From assembly GCF_030929605.1 (NCBI RefSeq), contig NZ_JAVFVS010000005.1, forward strand, positions 186,001 through 250,000: a DNA stretch of 64,000 bases, given 5' to 3'. Source of the DNA: Flavobacterium sp. LHD-80 (GTDB lineage: Bacteria; Bacteroidota; Bacteroidia; Flavobacteriales; Flavobacteriaceae). A model generated the notes under the pieces. That model was not told the DNA's origin. It searched no databases and was given only the letters and a program-made list of their open reading frames with translations. The number at the start of each line of letters is the position of its first letter. Position 1 is the first letter of the stretch. Positions 40,600 to 49,567 of this stretch are shown here, piece by piece. A program made the position numbers and the translations under genes.

Positions 40600-41142
40600 T
40601 TGACAGACGAGAAGGAATTTATACAACAATTATTAAATCCTAAAACGCAAAATACGGCGTTTCAAAAACTCTTGTCTGATTACCAAAAACCGTTGTATTC
40701 TCATATCCGAAACATTGTTTTGGATCATGAAGATGCTAATGATGTTTTGCAGAACACTTTTGTTAAGGTTTTTCAGTATTTAAAAAACTTTAAAGGCGAA
40801 AGCAAGCTTTTTTCTTGGATGTATCGTATTGCAACAAATGAAGCTTTGACCTTTTTAAACCAAAAAGCAAAATTAAGCGGATTGACATCTGAAGCTTTAC
40901 AGACAAAAACTATAGAAAATCTAAAATCTGATGTTTATTTTGATGGAGATGAAATTCAAATCAAGCTCCAAAAAGCCATTATTACTTTGCCCGAAAAACA
41001 ACAATTAGTCTTTAAAATGAAATATTTTGAAGAATTAAAATACGAAGAAATAGCTGAGATTTTAGGCACTTCCGTTGGTGCATTAAAGGCATCTTATCAC
41101 CATGCGGTAAAAAAAATTGAATTATATGTTACATCAAATTAA
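40600..41142 (+). CDS. ECF-type RNA polymerase sigma factor, TTG start
   Basis: A 180-aa sigma-70 family factor with region 2 (LYSHIRNIVLDHEDANDVLQ, FKGESKLFSWMYRIATNEAL) and region 4 (ALPEKQQ-like LPEKQQLVFKMKYFEELKYE, EIAEILGTSVGALKASYHHA). No in-frame ATG exists: the frame closes at a TGA at 40591-40593, and TTG 40600 is the only plausible initiator. The nearby ATG at 40590 is in another frame. It heads an operon with a probable membrane anti-sigma factor (41176) and a CpxP/Spy-like protein (41607), suggesting an envelope-stress circuit. Confidence 0.92.
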   Translation: MTDEKEFIQQLLNPKTQNTAFQKLLSDYQKPLYSHIRNIVLDHEDANDVLQNTFVKVFQYLKNFKGESKLFSWMYRIATNEALTFLNQKAKLSGLTSEALQTKTIENLKSDVYFDGDEIQIKLQKAIITLPEKQQLVFKMKYFEELKYEEIAEILGTSVGALKASYHHAVKKIELYVTSN

Positions 41143-41175
41143 ACCTTTTGTAAAAAAAACTATCTTATAGACATT

Positions 41176-41589
41176 ATGAAAGCATTTAAATTAGAAAACG
41201 AACCGAAAATCAAATCTGGATTTAAAACTCCAGAGCATTATTTTGATGATTTTTCGGCAAAAGTTTTACAGCAGATTAACGAAAAAGAAGTAAAAGTAAT
41301 CCCTTTTTACAAGCGTAAAAATGTAATTTCTCTTGCTGCGGCCGCAGTGATTGTTTTTGCATTAATGATTCCTATAGTAAATAATTATAATGCAACTTCT
41401 AAAGAACTTGACGAAGCAACTTTAGAAACTTATTTATCTTATCAATCTAATTTTAATCAGTATGACCTGATCCAAAATTTAGACGCAAAAGATATTCAAA
41501 AACTTAATAAAAATGTAGCTATTGAAGATGAAACTCTAGAAGACATCTTAGCATCGAATCCAAATATCGAACACTTAATTTCTGAATAA
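41176..41589 (+). CDS. Probable anti-sigma factor, single-pass membrane protein
   Basis: A 137-aa protein. The cytoplasmic N-terminus (LENEPKIKSGFKTPEHYFDD, FSAKVLQQI) is of about 48 residues. One membrane helix follows (VISLAAAAVIVFALMIPIV, about 50-68), then an acidic periplasmic C-terminal part (TLEDILASNPNIEHLISE). Lying 33 bp after an ECF sigma gene with this topology, it fits an anti-sigma factor. The zinc-binding HxxxCxxC motif of ZAS domains is absent, so the mechanism would differ. Inference from context. Confidence 0.65.
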   Translation: MKAFKLENEPKIKSGFKTPEHYFDDFSAKVLQQINEKEVKVIPFYKRKNVISLAAAAVIVFALMIPIVNNYNATSKELDEATLETYLSYQSNFNQYDLIQNLDAKDIQKLNKNVAIEDETLEDILASNPNIEHLISE

Positions 41590-41606
41590 AAAACAAAACT
41601 TAAAAG

Positions 41607-42071
41607 ATGAAAATCAAAAATATCCTGCCGATAATTTTATTCCTGGTAAGTTTTTCATTTTATGCCCAAAGTGGGAAAACAGATGAAAAACGTGAAAAGA
41701 TCAAAGCTTATAAAGTTTCTTTTTTAACAACTGAATTAGAATTGACTCCAACAGAAGCTGAAAAATTCTGGCCTATTTACAATGCCTACGACGACAGACA
41801 ATTCGAATTAAGGCATCAAAAAATGAAAGCGTATTTAGAGCGCCTAAATGATGATAATATCAATTCTATTTCAGAGAAAGAAGCAATAGTTTTACTTTCA
41901 CAAATGGAAAGCACTGATAAAGAACTTTATACATTGCGAGAGAAATACAATTCAAACTTAAAAAAGATACTTTCAGCAAAGAAAATATTAAAGCTTAAAA
42001 AATCTGAAGACGATTTTAATCGAAAATTGCTAAAACAATACCGAGATAAAGTCGCAAAAGATAAAGATTAA
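41607..42071 (+). CDS. Secreted CpxP/Spy-like (LTXXQ-type) helical protein
   Basis: A 154-aa protein with signal peptide (MKIKNILPIILFLVSFSFYAQ). The helical mature chain contains LTTELELTPTEAEKFWPIYN and EKYNSNLKKILSAKKILKLK, the arrangement typical of the LTXXQ/Spy family of Bacteroidota ('sensor of ECF-sigma' proteins). Third gene of the sigma operon, 17 bp after the anti-sigma-like gene. It may sense or buffer misfolded envelope proteins and feed back on the sigma factor; this is inferred from position. Confidence 0.78.
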   Translation: MKIKNILPIILFLVSFSFYAQSGKTDEKREKIKAYKVSFLTTELELTPTEAEKFWPIYNAYDDRQFELRHQKMKAYLERLNDDNINSISEKEAIVLLSQMESTDKELYTLREKYNSNLKKILSAKKILKLKKSEDDFNRKLLKQYRDKVAKDKD

Positions 42072-42088
42072 TACAAAGGTACAACAGC

Positions 42089-42141
42089 GACAAACCCCCT
42101 ATATAATAATACTTACTTTATTATTTAGGGGGTTTGTTATT
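42089..42141 (+). terminator. Intrinsic terminator of the ECF sigma operon
   Basis: ACAAACCCCCT paired with AGGGGGTTTGT around a 20-nt AT loop; poor T-tract but strong stem. Confidence 0.7.
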
Positions 42142-42159
42142 TTTAAAAATCTGATCTGA

Positions 42160-43221
42160 CTATATAAAAGTGATTCGGATTAATTTATTGTAACCTGCAG
42201 CGATCGCAGTATTTTTATTAATGAATCGAATGGTAAAAAGTTTAGAATCATCTGACAACTGTTTCCACGTTGCGCCTCCATCCTGAGAATACTGAATCCC
42301 TGAAGAGCCAACACAAACCAATTCTCTAGCATTACTTCCCGGAACGTACTGAATACATGAAGCATATCCAAAACCTTGATTCTGTCCAACTAATTCCCAA
42401 GTTTTTCCTCCGTCTTTAGTACAAATTTTATTGTCTGAGTTTTTCTCCGGATATTCATAATCACCTCCTGCAGCAAATCCGTGTTTTGCATCATAAAAAT
42501 CGGCTGTAAAAATTCCCGTCATTGCTTTGCCTTGAGTTATAGGCGTATCAACAACTTTCCAAGTTTTGGCTTTATCAGGAGAATAAAAAACACGTGATTT
42601 TTTTCCGCCAGAAACCAGCCAAGTATCATTTCCTTTAATTACAATATTAGTATTACTTGCGGCAAAAGCAGCTTCGCCTTGGGTATTTGTAGGCAATTTA
42701 TCCGATAATAATTTTGTCCATGTTTCACCGCCATCACGAGTCACTATTATCGAAAAAGTATCTTCTGTAGGATCGCCAATTGCGATTCCTTCTTTATCAT
42801 TCCAAAATTGCATACTGTCGTAAAACACTTTGGAATTTACTTCTTTATAAACTAATTTTACTTTTCTCGTTTTTTTATCAACTTGATATAACAAAGCAGG
42901 ATTTGCAACGCTCAATAAAAACACACTTTTATCATTTTGTGCAATGCTTCTAAACTCTAAATTAAGCGTATCACGATAAATATGATCTTCAAATTTTTCT
43001 CTCTTATCTAAATCAAAACATCCAAAACGAGAATTATCGGCGCCATACCATACTTTATTATTGTCAATTGTAATGGCTCGAATACTAATTTTATCCTGAA
43101 ATAAAACTTCGGTCTGCATTGAAACAAAGCCTCCTGCTACTGGCCCTTTCTCATTATTTTTCAACGCTTTAAAGGACACCAATAAAACAAATAAACTAAA
43201 AAATAATATTAATTTTCTCAT
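42160..43221 (-). CDS. Secreted Asp-box (BNR/YCF48-like) beta-propeller protein
   Basis: 353 aa from ATG 43221 (MRKLILFFSLFVLLVSFKAL, a signal peptide). The frame is open 40 codons further upstream, but that extension (KRLLKRLLSKKTKAILYVIN) lacks a signal and is AT-rich promoter DNA. Repeated Asp-boxes of the form G-G-x-T-W occur: VTRDGGETWTKL, SPDKAKTWKVV, TKDGGKTWELVG, SQDGGATWKQLS, as in sialidases and YCF48/photosystem assembly proteins. Bacteroidota homologues are annotated as oxidoreductases without proof. No catalytic residues recognised. Confidence 0.8.
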   Translation of the reverse strand: MRKLILFFSLFVLLVSFKALKNNEKGPVAGGFVSMQTEVLFQDKISIRAITIDNNKVWYGADNSRFGCFDLDKREKFEDHIYRDTLNLEFRSIAQNDKSVFLLSVANPALLYQVDKKTRKVKLVYKEVNSKVFYDSMQFWNDKEGIAIGDPTEDTFSIIVTRDGGETWTKLLSDKLPTNTQGEAAFAASNTNIVIKGNDTWLVSGGKKSRVFYSPDKAKTWKVVDTPITQGKAMTGIFTADFYDAKHGFAAGGDYEYPEKNSDNKICTKDGGKTWELVGQNQGFGYASCIQYVPGSNARELVCVGSSGIQYSQDGGATWKQLSDDSKLFTIRFINKNTAIAAGYNKLIRITFI

Positions 43222-43406
43222 GTAGGTTAAGATTTTAGTTGTTGCTAAAATACAATTATTTATAACATATAAAATAGCTTTTGTTTTTTTTGATAATAAT
43301 CTTTTTAACAGCCTTTTTTGCAAAATCAAAATTAAAAACAAACCAATAAACTACAATTTTCTAAAAACCAAACACTTAGACTAAACAAGCTTTACAGTTT
43401 CTTTTT

Positions 43407-43421
43407 TGGCACAGTAATTGG
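43407..43421 (+). promoter_or_regulatory. Sigma-54 (-24/-12) type promoter candidate
   Basis: TTGGCACAGTAATTGG: TGGCAC at 43407-43412, 5-nt spacer, TTGG at 43418-43421 (consensus TGGCAC-N5-TTGC, one base off). It lies 37 bp before the ATG of the lipoprotein gene. No TANNTTTG box is seen there. Confidence 0.5.
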
Positions 43422-43458
43422 ATATTCCACAATAATTAATTTTTTAATACTATTTGCC

Positions 43459-44748
43459 ATGAAAGCGAAACTACTTATACTAGCATTAATAACCATAGGA
43501 CTTAGTTCTTGTACAGCACAAAGTCAAACTACTGTTTATGCAAAAAACTCAGATATCAGCGACAACTTAGACTTAAGAGCCGTTGCATCTATGTTTGGGG
43601 AATCAGCAAATCTTCAAGATTTTGAAAGAAGATTAAATGACCCAAAATATCAAATATCAAATCTTGACTTAAATGGAGATGATGAAGTTGATTACTTACG
43701 CGTAATTGAATCTGTAGAAAACAGAACTCACGTTGTAATTATTCAAGCTGTTTTAGATCGCGATGTTTTTCAGGACATTGCAACAATCGATGTAGAGAGA
43801 GACAATTACAATAAAGTAAGTGTACAGGTTGTCGGCAATACTTATTTGTATGGTGCAAACTATATCTATGAGCCTGTTTATAATGTTGTTCCGGTAATCT
43901 ATAGTTCATTTTGGGTTACAAATTACAGACCTTACTGCTCAACTTGGTACTGGGGATATTATCCAACATATTACACTGCATGGAGACCTTATCCGGTTTA
44001 CCGATACAGAAACAATGTAAATGTATGTATCAATGTTCACAATAGCTATAACTATGTTAACTATAGAAGAAGCTACAGAGCTCCAGTCCTTTACGAATCT
44101 AGACGTACTTATGGCTACGAAAGAATGAGACCTAACAACAGTTTTGCAGACAGACATAATAATGTAAGCAATAGATATGATTTGGACCAAAGAAGAGTAG
44201 CAAGCAGAAACTATAACACTTCGCAAAACAACAACAATCCAATCAGATCAAGCGCTGGAAGACCTCAATATGGAGAAAATAGAGTTTCAGACAGAAGTAA
44301 TACTGCAAACAGAACAAATGATAGAAACTATAGCAATACAAGCCGTCCAACAGTAAACAACAGAGAAAACAACATGCCTGTTGCTGCACCTTCAAGACCA
44401 GATTACAACAGAAATAATAATGCAGTTTCTGTTCCAAGAGAAAGCTCAGAAAACAGAAACTATGCAGACCGAGCGGCATCACAAAATAATACTCCTTCTA
44501 GAAGTTATTCTGAAAACAGAGGAAACCCAATGAATAGATCAAGCAATGAAAGAACTGCTCCTGCTCAACAAGCGCAGCCGTCAAGAAGCTACTCTGAAAA
44601 CAGAGGAAATAATGAAAATAGATCTTACAGCGCAAGACCACAAAGCCCACAAAGTTCTGAATCTCCGCGTGTAAGCCAAGAATCTAGAAGTAATCAGCCA
44701 CAAAGAGAAAGCGGTTCAAATTCTAGAGGAGGCGGAAGAAGAGGATAA
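43459..44748 (+). CDS. Lipoprotein with EF-hand-like motif and long disordered Arg/Asn/Ser-rich tail
   Basis: A 429-aa protein. Lipobox LSSC (Cys at about residue 18). Residues about 30-140 form a folded domain with ISNLDLNGDDEVDYLRVIES, a DxNxDxxxD calcium-loop-like motif. A Tyr/Trp/Pro-rich band follows (STWYWGYYPTYYTAWRPYPV). The last 210 residues are low complexity with the repeated unit SRSYSENRGN (two exact copies) and variants. Charge is strongly basic. Related Bacteroidota proteins exist but have no assigned role. A sigma-54-like promoter precedes it. Surface or periplasmic location is likely. Confidence 0.75.
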   Translation: MKAKLLILALITIGLSSCTAQSQTTVYAKNSDISDNLDLRAVASMFGESANLQDFERRLNDPKYQISNLDLNGDDEVDYLRVIESVENRTHVVIIQAVLDRDVFQDIATIDVERDNYNKVSVQVVGNTYLYGANYIYEPVYNVVPVIYSSFWVTNYRPYCSTWYWGYYPTYYTAWRPYPVYRYRNNVNVCINVHNSYNYVNYRRSYRAPVLYESRRTYGYERMRPNNSFADRHNNVSNRYDLDQRRVASRNYNTSQNNNNPIRSSAGRPQYGENRVSDRSNTANRTNDRNYSNTSRPTVNNRENNMPVAAPSRPDYNRNNNAVSVPRESSENRNYADRAASQNNTPSRSYSENRGNPMNRSSNERTAPAQQAQPSRSYSENRGNNENRSYSARPQSPQSSESPRVSQESRSNQPQRESGSNSRGGGRRG

Positions 44749-44775
44749 TTTAAGATATTTCAATTTTTATTAAAA

Positions 44776-44811
44776 TTAAAAGCACAATTTGGGGATTGTG
44801 CTTTTTTTTAT
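44776..44811 (+). terminator. Intrinsic terminator after the low-complexity lipoprotein gene
   Basis: AAAGCACAAT, loop ttgggg, ATTGTGCTTT with eight T. Confidence 0.88.
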
Positions 44812-44882
44812 CTTTTTAATTATAATTGCCGCTAATTTGTTTTAAAACAGTAAATTTGCAACCGTCTTTTATAAAATCAAAC

Positions 44883-46859
44883 ATGAGCGCAGCGCATAAA
44901 AACTTACATAGTAAGTTGTCTATAGGTGGTCTATTGATCACATTAGGAATTATTTATGGAGATATTGGTACCTCTCCATTGTATGTAATGAAAGCCATTC
45001 TTGGTGAGTACGCGATAAATTCGGATATTGTTTTAGGAGGTATTTCATGTGTTTTTTGGACTCTTACTCTTCAAACTACAATAAAATATGTACTTATTAC
45101 TTTAAGTGCTGACAATCATGGTGAAGGTGGAATTTTTGCTCTTTATGCTTTAGTTAAAAAAACAAAAATTCAGTGGCTCATTGTGCCCGCCATTATTGGG
45201 GGAAGTGCGCTTTTAGCTGACGGAATCATAACCCCGCCCATCTCGATTTCATCTGCAGTTGAAGGAATTCGGGCTTTCTATCCTACGATGGAAACGAAGA
45301 CTATTATTTCGATTGTAATTGCAATTCTTTTCGTCTTATTTACGATCCAGCAATTTGGAACAAAATTAGTTGGAAAGTTTTTCGCACCAATGATGTTGAT
45401 TTGGTTTGCGATGCTAGGAACTTTAGGAGCTATTCAGATTTTTCACTATCCAGAAGTTATCAAAGCAGTAAATCCTTATTACGCTTACCATTTATTATCT
45501 ATACATCCTGACGGATTTTTTGTTCTTGGCTTTGTATTCCTTTGTACAACGGGAGCTGAAGCTTTGTACTCAGATATGGGACACTGCGGAAGAAAAAACA
45601 TTCGTATTAGCTGGATTTTTGTAAAAGCAACTTTAGTATTAAACTACTTTGGTCAAGCTGCTTATTTAACACACCATGAAGGAAGCACATTACAGCAATT
45701 AGGCGGAGAAAATGGAAACCCATTTTACTTGATCATGCCTCACTGGTTTCTTCCATTCGGAATTGTAGTAGCAACTTTAGCAGCTGTAATTGCTTCACAA
45801 GCCTTAATTAGTGGTTCATTTACTTTGATCAACGAAGCAATGCGCTTGAATTTCTGGCCAAAAGTAAAAATCAAATATCCTACAGAAGTTAAGGGGCAAT
45901 TATACATCCCGTCAATTAACTGGTTGTTGTTTTTTGGATGTGTTGGAATTGTATTGCACTTCGAAAAATCAGGAAATATGGAGCATGCTTATGGTCTTGC
46001 CATTATTTTATGTATGATCATGACCACAATTTTGCTGAATTACTATTTGATCATGAAGCGTGTAAAACTGTACTTTATGGTACCGTTGATCACAATTTAT
46101 TTATTGATCGAATTCAGTTTCCTTTTTGCCAATATTACAAAATTTGCCGAAGGAGGTTATGTAACTTTGATTATTGCAATTCTGTTGATTTCAATTATGA
46201 CGATTTGGTATTTGGCTAAGAAAATCAACAAAAGCTATACTAAAATCATCAAAATTGACGACTATAAAAAGGTATTAGTAGAATTAAGCCAAGATTTATC
46301 AATTCCTAAATATGCAACACATTTAGTTTATATGACAAACGCAAACCGTGTTGACGAACTAGAGGAAAAAGTAATTTATTCAATTTTACAAAAACGTCCA
46401 AAAAGAGCCGATATTTACTGGTTTGTACACGTTAATATTCTAACTGAGCCTTATAAAACAGAATATAAAGTTACTGAGATCGCAAGAGATGATATTTACA
46501 GAATCGATTTTAACTTAGGTTTTAGAGAGCCTACTAAAATCAATCTAATGTTCAGAGAAGTAATTCGTGATATGGTGAAACGCGGAGAAGTAGATATTAC
46601 CAGCCGTTATGAATCATTAAACAAAAACAATATTATTGGTGACTTTAAATTTGTATTGTCTGAGAAATTCTTATCAAACGACAATGATTTAAGATGGCAT
46701 GAAAATATTATTATGAACTCTTATTTCTTTATCAAAAAACTGAGTTTATCTGAAGAAAGAGCTTTCGGTTTAGACAGTAGTTCTGTTAAAATAGAGAAAT
46801 TCCCAATGGTGCTTCACGCTCCAGAAAACATTGGATTGACCCGAATTATAAAAAATTAA
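44883..46859 (+). CDS. kup: Kup-type potassium transporter
   Basis: A 658-aa inner-membrane K+/H+ symporter. The family signature GIIYGDIGTSPLYVMKAIL is at about residues 22-40, and DNHGEGGIFALYALVKK and ADGIITPPISISSAVEGI follow. About 12 hydrophobic segments reach residue 440 and a cytosolic C-terminal domain completes the protein. ATG 44883 (MSAAHKNLHSK) is chosen; the frame is open to 44826, but that extension overlaps a promoter box TAAATTTG at 44851-44858. Single gene with terminator. Confidence 0.95.
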   Translation: MSAAHKNLHSKLSIGGLLITLGIIYGDIGTSPLYVMKAILGEYAINSDIVLGGISCVFWTLTLQTTIKYVLITLSADNHGEGGIFALYALVKKTKIQWLIVPAIIGGSALLADGIITPPISISSAVEGIRAFYPTMETKTIISIVIAILFVLFTIQQFGTKLVGKFFAPMMLIWFAMLGTLGAIQIFHYPEVIKAVNPYYAYHLLSIHPDGFFVLGFVFLCTTGAEALYSDMGHCGRKNIRISWIFVKATLVLNYFGQAAYLTHHEGSTLQQLGGENGNPFYLIMPHWFLPFGIVVATLAAVIASQALISGSFTLINEAMRLNFWPKVKIKYPTEVKGQLYIPSINWLLFFGCVGIVLHFEKSGNMEHAYGLAIILCMIMTTILLNYYLIMKRVKLYFMVPLITIYLLIEFSFLFANITKFAEGGYVTLIIAILLISIMTIWYLAKKINKSYTKIIKIDDYKKVLVELSQDLSIPKYATHLVYMTNANRVDELEEKVIYSILQKRPKRADIYWFVHVNILTEPYKTEYKVTEIARDDIYRIDFNLGFREPTKINLMFREVIRDMVKRGEVDITSRYESLNKNNIIGDFKFVLSEKFLSNDNDLRWHENIIMNSYFFIKKLSLSEERAFGLDSSSVKIEKFPMVLHAPENIGLTRIIKN

Positions 46860-46879
46860 TTTTTATAAAATATTTCTAA

Positions 46880-46919
46880 AAAACACTCTTTTAAAACTTT
46901 ATCAGAGTGTTTTTTTTCT
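46880..46919 (+). terminator. Intrinsic terminator after kup
   Basis: AAACACTCT paired with AGAGTGTTT around a 14-nt loop, followed by a run of T. Confidence 0.85.
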
Positions 46920-47005
46920 TTTTAAATGAAAGTCAAATCAACAATCAGAATTAAAAATTTAACTTTCAATCAATTAATAGTACCTTTGCAACTCAAATTA
47001 TTAAA

Positions 47006-48220
47006 ATGAGATTACACAGAAATTTAGTTTATACTACCATCGACTCTTTAAATGCAATTTTCAATGAAGGAGAATATGCAGATAAAGTGGTAGCCAGAGC
47101 CTTAAAAAAAGACAAACGTTGGGGAAGTTCTGACAGGAAGTTTGTTGCTGAAACAATATATGAAATTGTTCGTTGGAAACGTCTTTATTCGGAAATTGCC
47201 GAAGTAAAGGAGCCATACGACAGAGATAATTTATGGAGAATGTTTGCGGTTTGGGCTGTTTTAAGAGGATACCCAATCCCTGATTGGAGACAATTAGAAG
47301 GAACTCCTGAAAGAAAAATAAAAGGTCGTTTTGACGAGCTTTCAAAAGTTAGAGCTTTAAAAGAATCTATTCCAGACTGGATGGACGAATTGGGCGTAAA
47401 AGAACTTGGTGAAAAAGTTTGGGCAAAAGAAATCACGGCTCAAAATCAGCCGGCAAAAGTTATTTTAAGAACTAACACACTTAAAGGAACTAAAGAAGAC
47501 TTAAGAAACAAGTTGATGGATTTAAATATTGAAACAGAATATTTAAAAGATCAGCCTGAAGCTTTAGTTTTAAAAGAAAGAGCAAACGTATTCTTAACAG
47601 ATGCTTTTAAAGAAGGTTTGTTTGAAGTTCAGGATGCCAATTCACAATTAGTTGCAGGATTTCTTGACGTAAAACCTGGAATGCGCGTTGTTGATACATG
47701 TGCAGGAGCTGGAGGAAAAACATTGCACATGGCTTCGTTGATGGAAAACAAAGGCCAATTGATTGCAATGGATTTATACGAAAGCAAATTGAAGCAATTA
47801 AAATTGAGAGCGAAAAGAAATGGAGCTTTCAACATTGAATACCGTATTATCGACAGCACAAAAGTGATCAAAAAATTACACGAAAAAGCTGATCGTGTAT
47901 TAATTGACGCACCTTGTAGCGGACTTGGAGTTTTGAAAAGAAATCCAGATTCTAAATGGAAATTACAACCTGAGTTTATCGACAACATTCGTAAAGTTCA
48001 GAGTGAAGTTTTAGAAAACTATTCTAAAATTGTAAAACCAGGCGGAAAATTAGTTTACGCAACTTGTTCTGTTTTACCTTCTGAAAATCAAGAACAAGTA
48101 GAAAAATTCTTAAAAACAGAAATTGGAAAACAATTTACTTTTGTTGAAGATAGAAAAATGCTAGCATCTGAATCTGGTTTTGACGGATTCTATATGGCAC
48201 TTTTGGAAAGAAAGAAATAA
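47006..48220 (+). CDS. RsmB/NSUN-family RNA m5C methyltransferase
   Basis: A 404-aa SAM-dependent cytosine-C5 methyltransferase for rRNA or tRNA. An N-terminal helical NusB-like part (about 1-110) is followed by the catalytic domain. SAM motif VVDTCAGAGGKTLHMASLM, DAPCSGLGVLKRNPDSKWK (release Cys) and LVYATCSVLPSENQEQVEKF (catalytic Cys) are all intact. A promoter box TACCTTTG lies at 46981-46988. Target position not predictable from sequence alone; RsmB (m5C967) is the closest model. Confidence 0.92.
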   Translation: MRLHRNLVYTTIDSLNAIFNEGEYADKVVARALKKDKRWGSSDRKFVAETIYEIVRWKRLYSEIAEVKEPYDRDNLWRMFAVWAVLRGYPIPDWRQLEGTPERKIKGRFDELSKVRALKESIPDWMDELGVKELGEKVWAKEITAQNQPAKVILRTNTLKGTKEDLRNKLMDLNIETEYLKDQPEALVLKERANVFLTDAFKEGLFEVQDANSQLVAGFLDVKPGMRVVDTCAGAGGKTLHMASLMENKGQLIAMDLYESKLKQLKLRAKRNGAFNIEYRIIDSTKVIKKLHEKADRVLIDAPCSGLGVLKRNPDSKWKLQPEFIDNIRKVQSEVLENYSKIVKPGGKLVYATCSVLPSENQEQVEKFLKTEIGKQFTFVEDRKMLASESGFDGFYMALLERKK

Positions 48221-48239
48221 GATTAAATTCCAATATATT

Positions 48240-48281
48240 AAAATCCCAAATTCCAATTTTGAAATGGAATTTGGGATTTTT
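48240..48281 (+). terminator. Hairpin terminator of the m5C methyltransferase gene (AATCCCAAATTCCA type)
   Basis: AAATCCCAAATTCCA (48241-48255) pairs with TGGAATTTGGGATTT (48265-48279) and a T-run follows. The same arms recur at 48450-48498 and 53566-53614, so it is a repeat that may double as terminator. Confidence 0.65.
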
Positions 48282-48301
48282 TCATTTAAACTCTTTATAT
48301 A

Positions 48302-48434
48302 TAGTCCCTACGGGATATTATTATTCATGTATATTTTTTTCTACCAATATTTTACTCCTAACGGAGTATCTCGTAGAGATGCAATATTGGTAGAAAAAAT
48401 TAATCCACAACAAATATTTGCCCCGTAGGGACTA
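48302..48434. repeat. Triple-nested palindrome (TAGTCCCTACGGG element)
   Basis: Outer arms tagtccctacggg (48302-48314) and ccccgtagggacta (48421-48434). Middle arms ctaccaatatt (48341-48351) and aatattggtag (48383-48393). Inner ctcctaacggag (48355-48366). It sits between two copies of the AATCCCAAAT hairpin. The whole 301-bp gap 48221-48521 is composed of these repeats. Confidence 0.7.
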
Positions 48435-48449
48435 AACTGTTTAACGCAA

Positions 48450-48498
48450 AAAAATCCCAAATCCCAATCTGAATTATTGGAATTTGGGATTTCTTTTT
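48450..48498 (-). terminator. Second AATCCCAAAT/ATTTGGGATT hairpin, probable terminator of menE
   Basis: AAATCCCAAATCCCAAT pairs with ATTGGAATTTGGGATTT; A-run on one side and T-run on the other allow bidirectional use. It lies 24 bp beyond the menE stop. Confidence 0.55.
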
Positions 48499-48521
48499 TG
48501 GAATTTCTCTTGGAATATCTC

Positions 48522-49562
48522 TTAATCTAAACTTGGCTTACGTAATAATTTTCCATTTTCATTTTCTTTGAATTTTGGAACAAAAACAATTTCTTTTGGT
48601 TTTTCAAACTTTCCTAGAACATCAAAAAAGTCAGGTGCAAACTCTTGCTTTTCACCTTCAATAACCAAAATTAGTTTTTCGCCTAAAAGAGAATCTGGAA
48701 CTCCCGTCACAAAAAAACGGTTTGAGATTTTTCCAACTAATTTTGATTCAATCTGTTCAGGAATAAGCTTTACCCCTCCACTATTGATTACATTGTCAAT
48801 TCTTCCTAAAAAAACAAATTGTTTGTCATTGATCAATTCAACTAGATCATTGGTAACAATTGGTTCTTCTGAAATAGATGAAACATAAATGACAAGGCAA
48901 CCACGGTCATCTTTTTCAATTTTTACATTTGGCAAAATTGAGAACGCACTTTCGCCTACTTTTTTAGCAGCAATATGCGTTATCGTTTCCGTCATTCCAT
49001 ACGTTTCGTATATTTCTCCATTTAGCTTTAATAATTCTGCTTCAAGCGCCGAATCAATTTTTGCTCCGCCAATAATTAATTTCTTAACATTTTTCAGCTT
49101 ATCGATCGAATTCTGAACCTGTAAAGGAACCATCGCAACAAAATCATATTCATTAGAATTAAAAGCTAAAGGCTCAGTGCTTGGCGCTTTTACATCAATA
49201 TCAAGTCCTAAAATCAAACTTCTTACCAACATCATTTTTCCGGCAATAAATTGTGTTGGCAAACACAATAAAGCCCTGTCACCCGGCTCTAAACCAAAAA
49301 AATCACCAGTTGCCAAAGCCGACTGAATCATGGCTTGTTTTTCTAATCTGACTAATTTTGGAAGTCCAGTTGTTCCAGAAGTTGTCATTTCGATATACTC
49401 TTTATTATCAAACCAATCTAGAAAAAATTCACCTATTGCACGTTCATACGCATCGCCTTCTTTTATAAAGCTATATCCAACACGGCATAAATCTTTTGCA
49501 TTTAAATGGTATCCGTTGATTTTAAAATAATTATGTACGTTTTTATGAGTTAACTGTAACAT
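48522..49562 (-). CDS. menE: o-Succinylbenzoate--CoA ligase
   Basis: A 346-aa AMP-forming ligase, shorter than FadD-type enzymes (about 450-600 aa) because the N-terminal subdomain is reduced, as in Bacteroidota MenE. Adenylation motifs: MTTSGTTGLPKLVRLEKQAM, EIYETYGMTETITHIAAKKV, LVELINDKQFVFLGRIDNVI, INSGGVKLIPEQIE. It activates OSB for naphthoate ring closure in menaquinone synthesis. The menaquinone assignment agrees with the menF/menI-like genes at the left edge, 48 kb away. It follows the CPBP protease gene by 5 bp. Confidence 0.88.
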   Translation of the reverse strand: MLQLTHKNVHNYFKINGYHLNAKDLCRVGYSFIKEGDAYERAIGEFFLDWFDNKEYIEMTTSGTTGLPKLVRLEKQAMIQSALATGDFFGLEPGDRALLCLPTQFIAGKMMLVRSLILGLDIDVKAPSTEPLAFNSNEYDFVAMVPLQVQNSIDKLKNVKKLIIGGAKIDSALEAELLKLNGEIYETYGMTETITHIAAKKVGESAFSILPNVKIEKDDRGCLVIYVSSISEEPIVTNDLVELINDKQFVFLGRIDNVINSGGVKLIPEQIESKLVGKISNRFFVTGVPDSLLGEKLILVIEGEKQEFAPDFFDVLGKFEKPKEIVFVPKFKENENGKLLRKPSLD

Positions 49563-49567
49563 GATTG

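Noticed and set aside
40590..40640. ATG at 40590 as start of the ECF sigma gene
   Set aside because: It is in a different frame and stops after 16 codons; the sigma frame opens after a TGA at 40591-40593 and must use TTG 40600.
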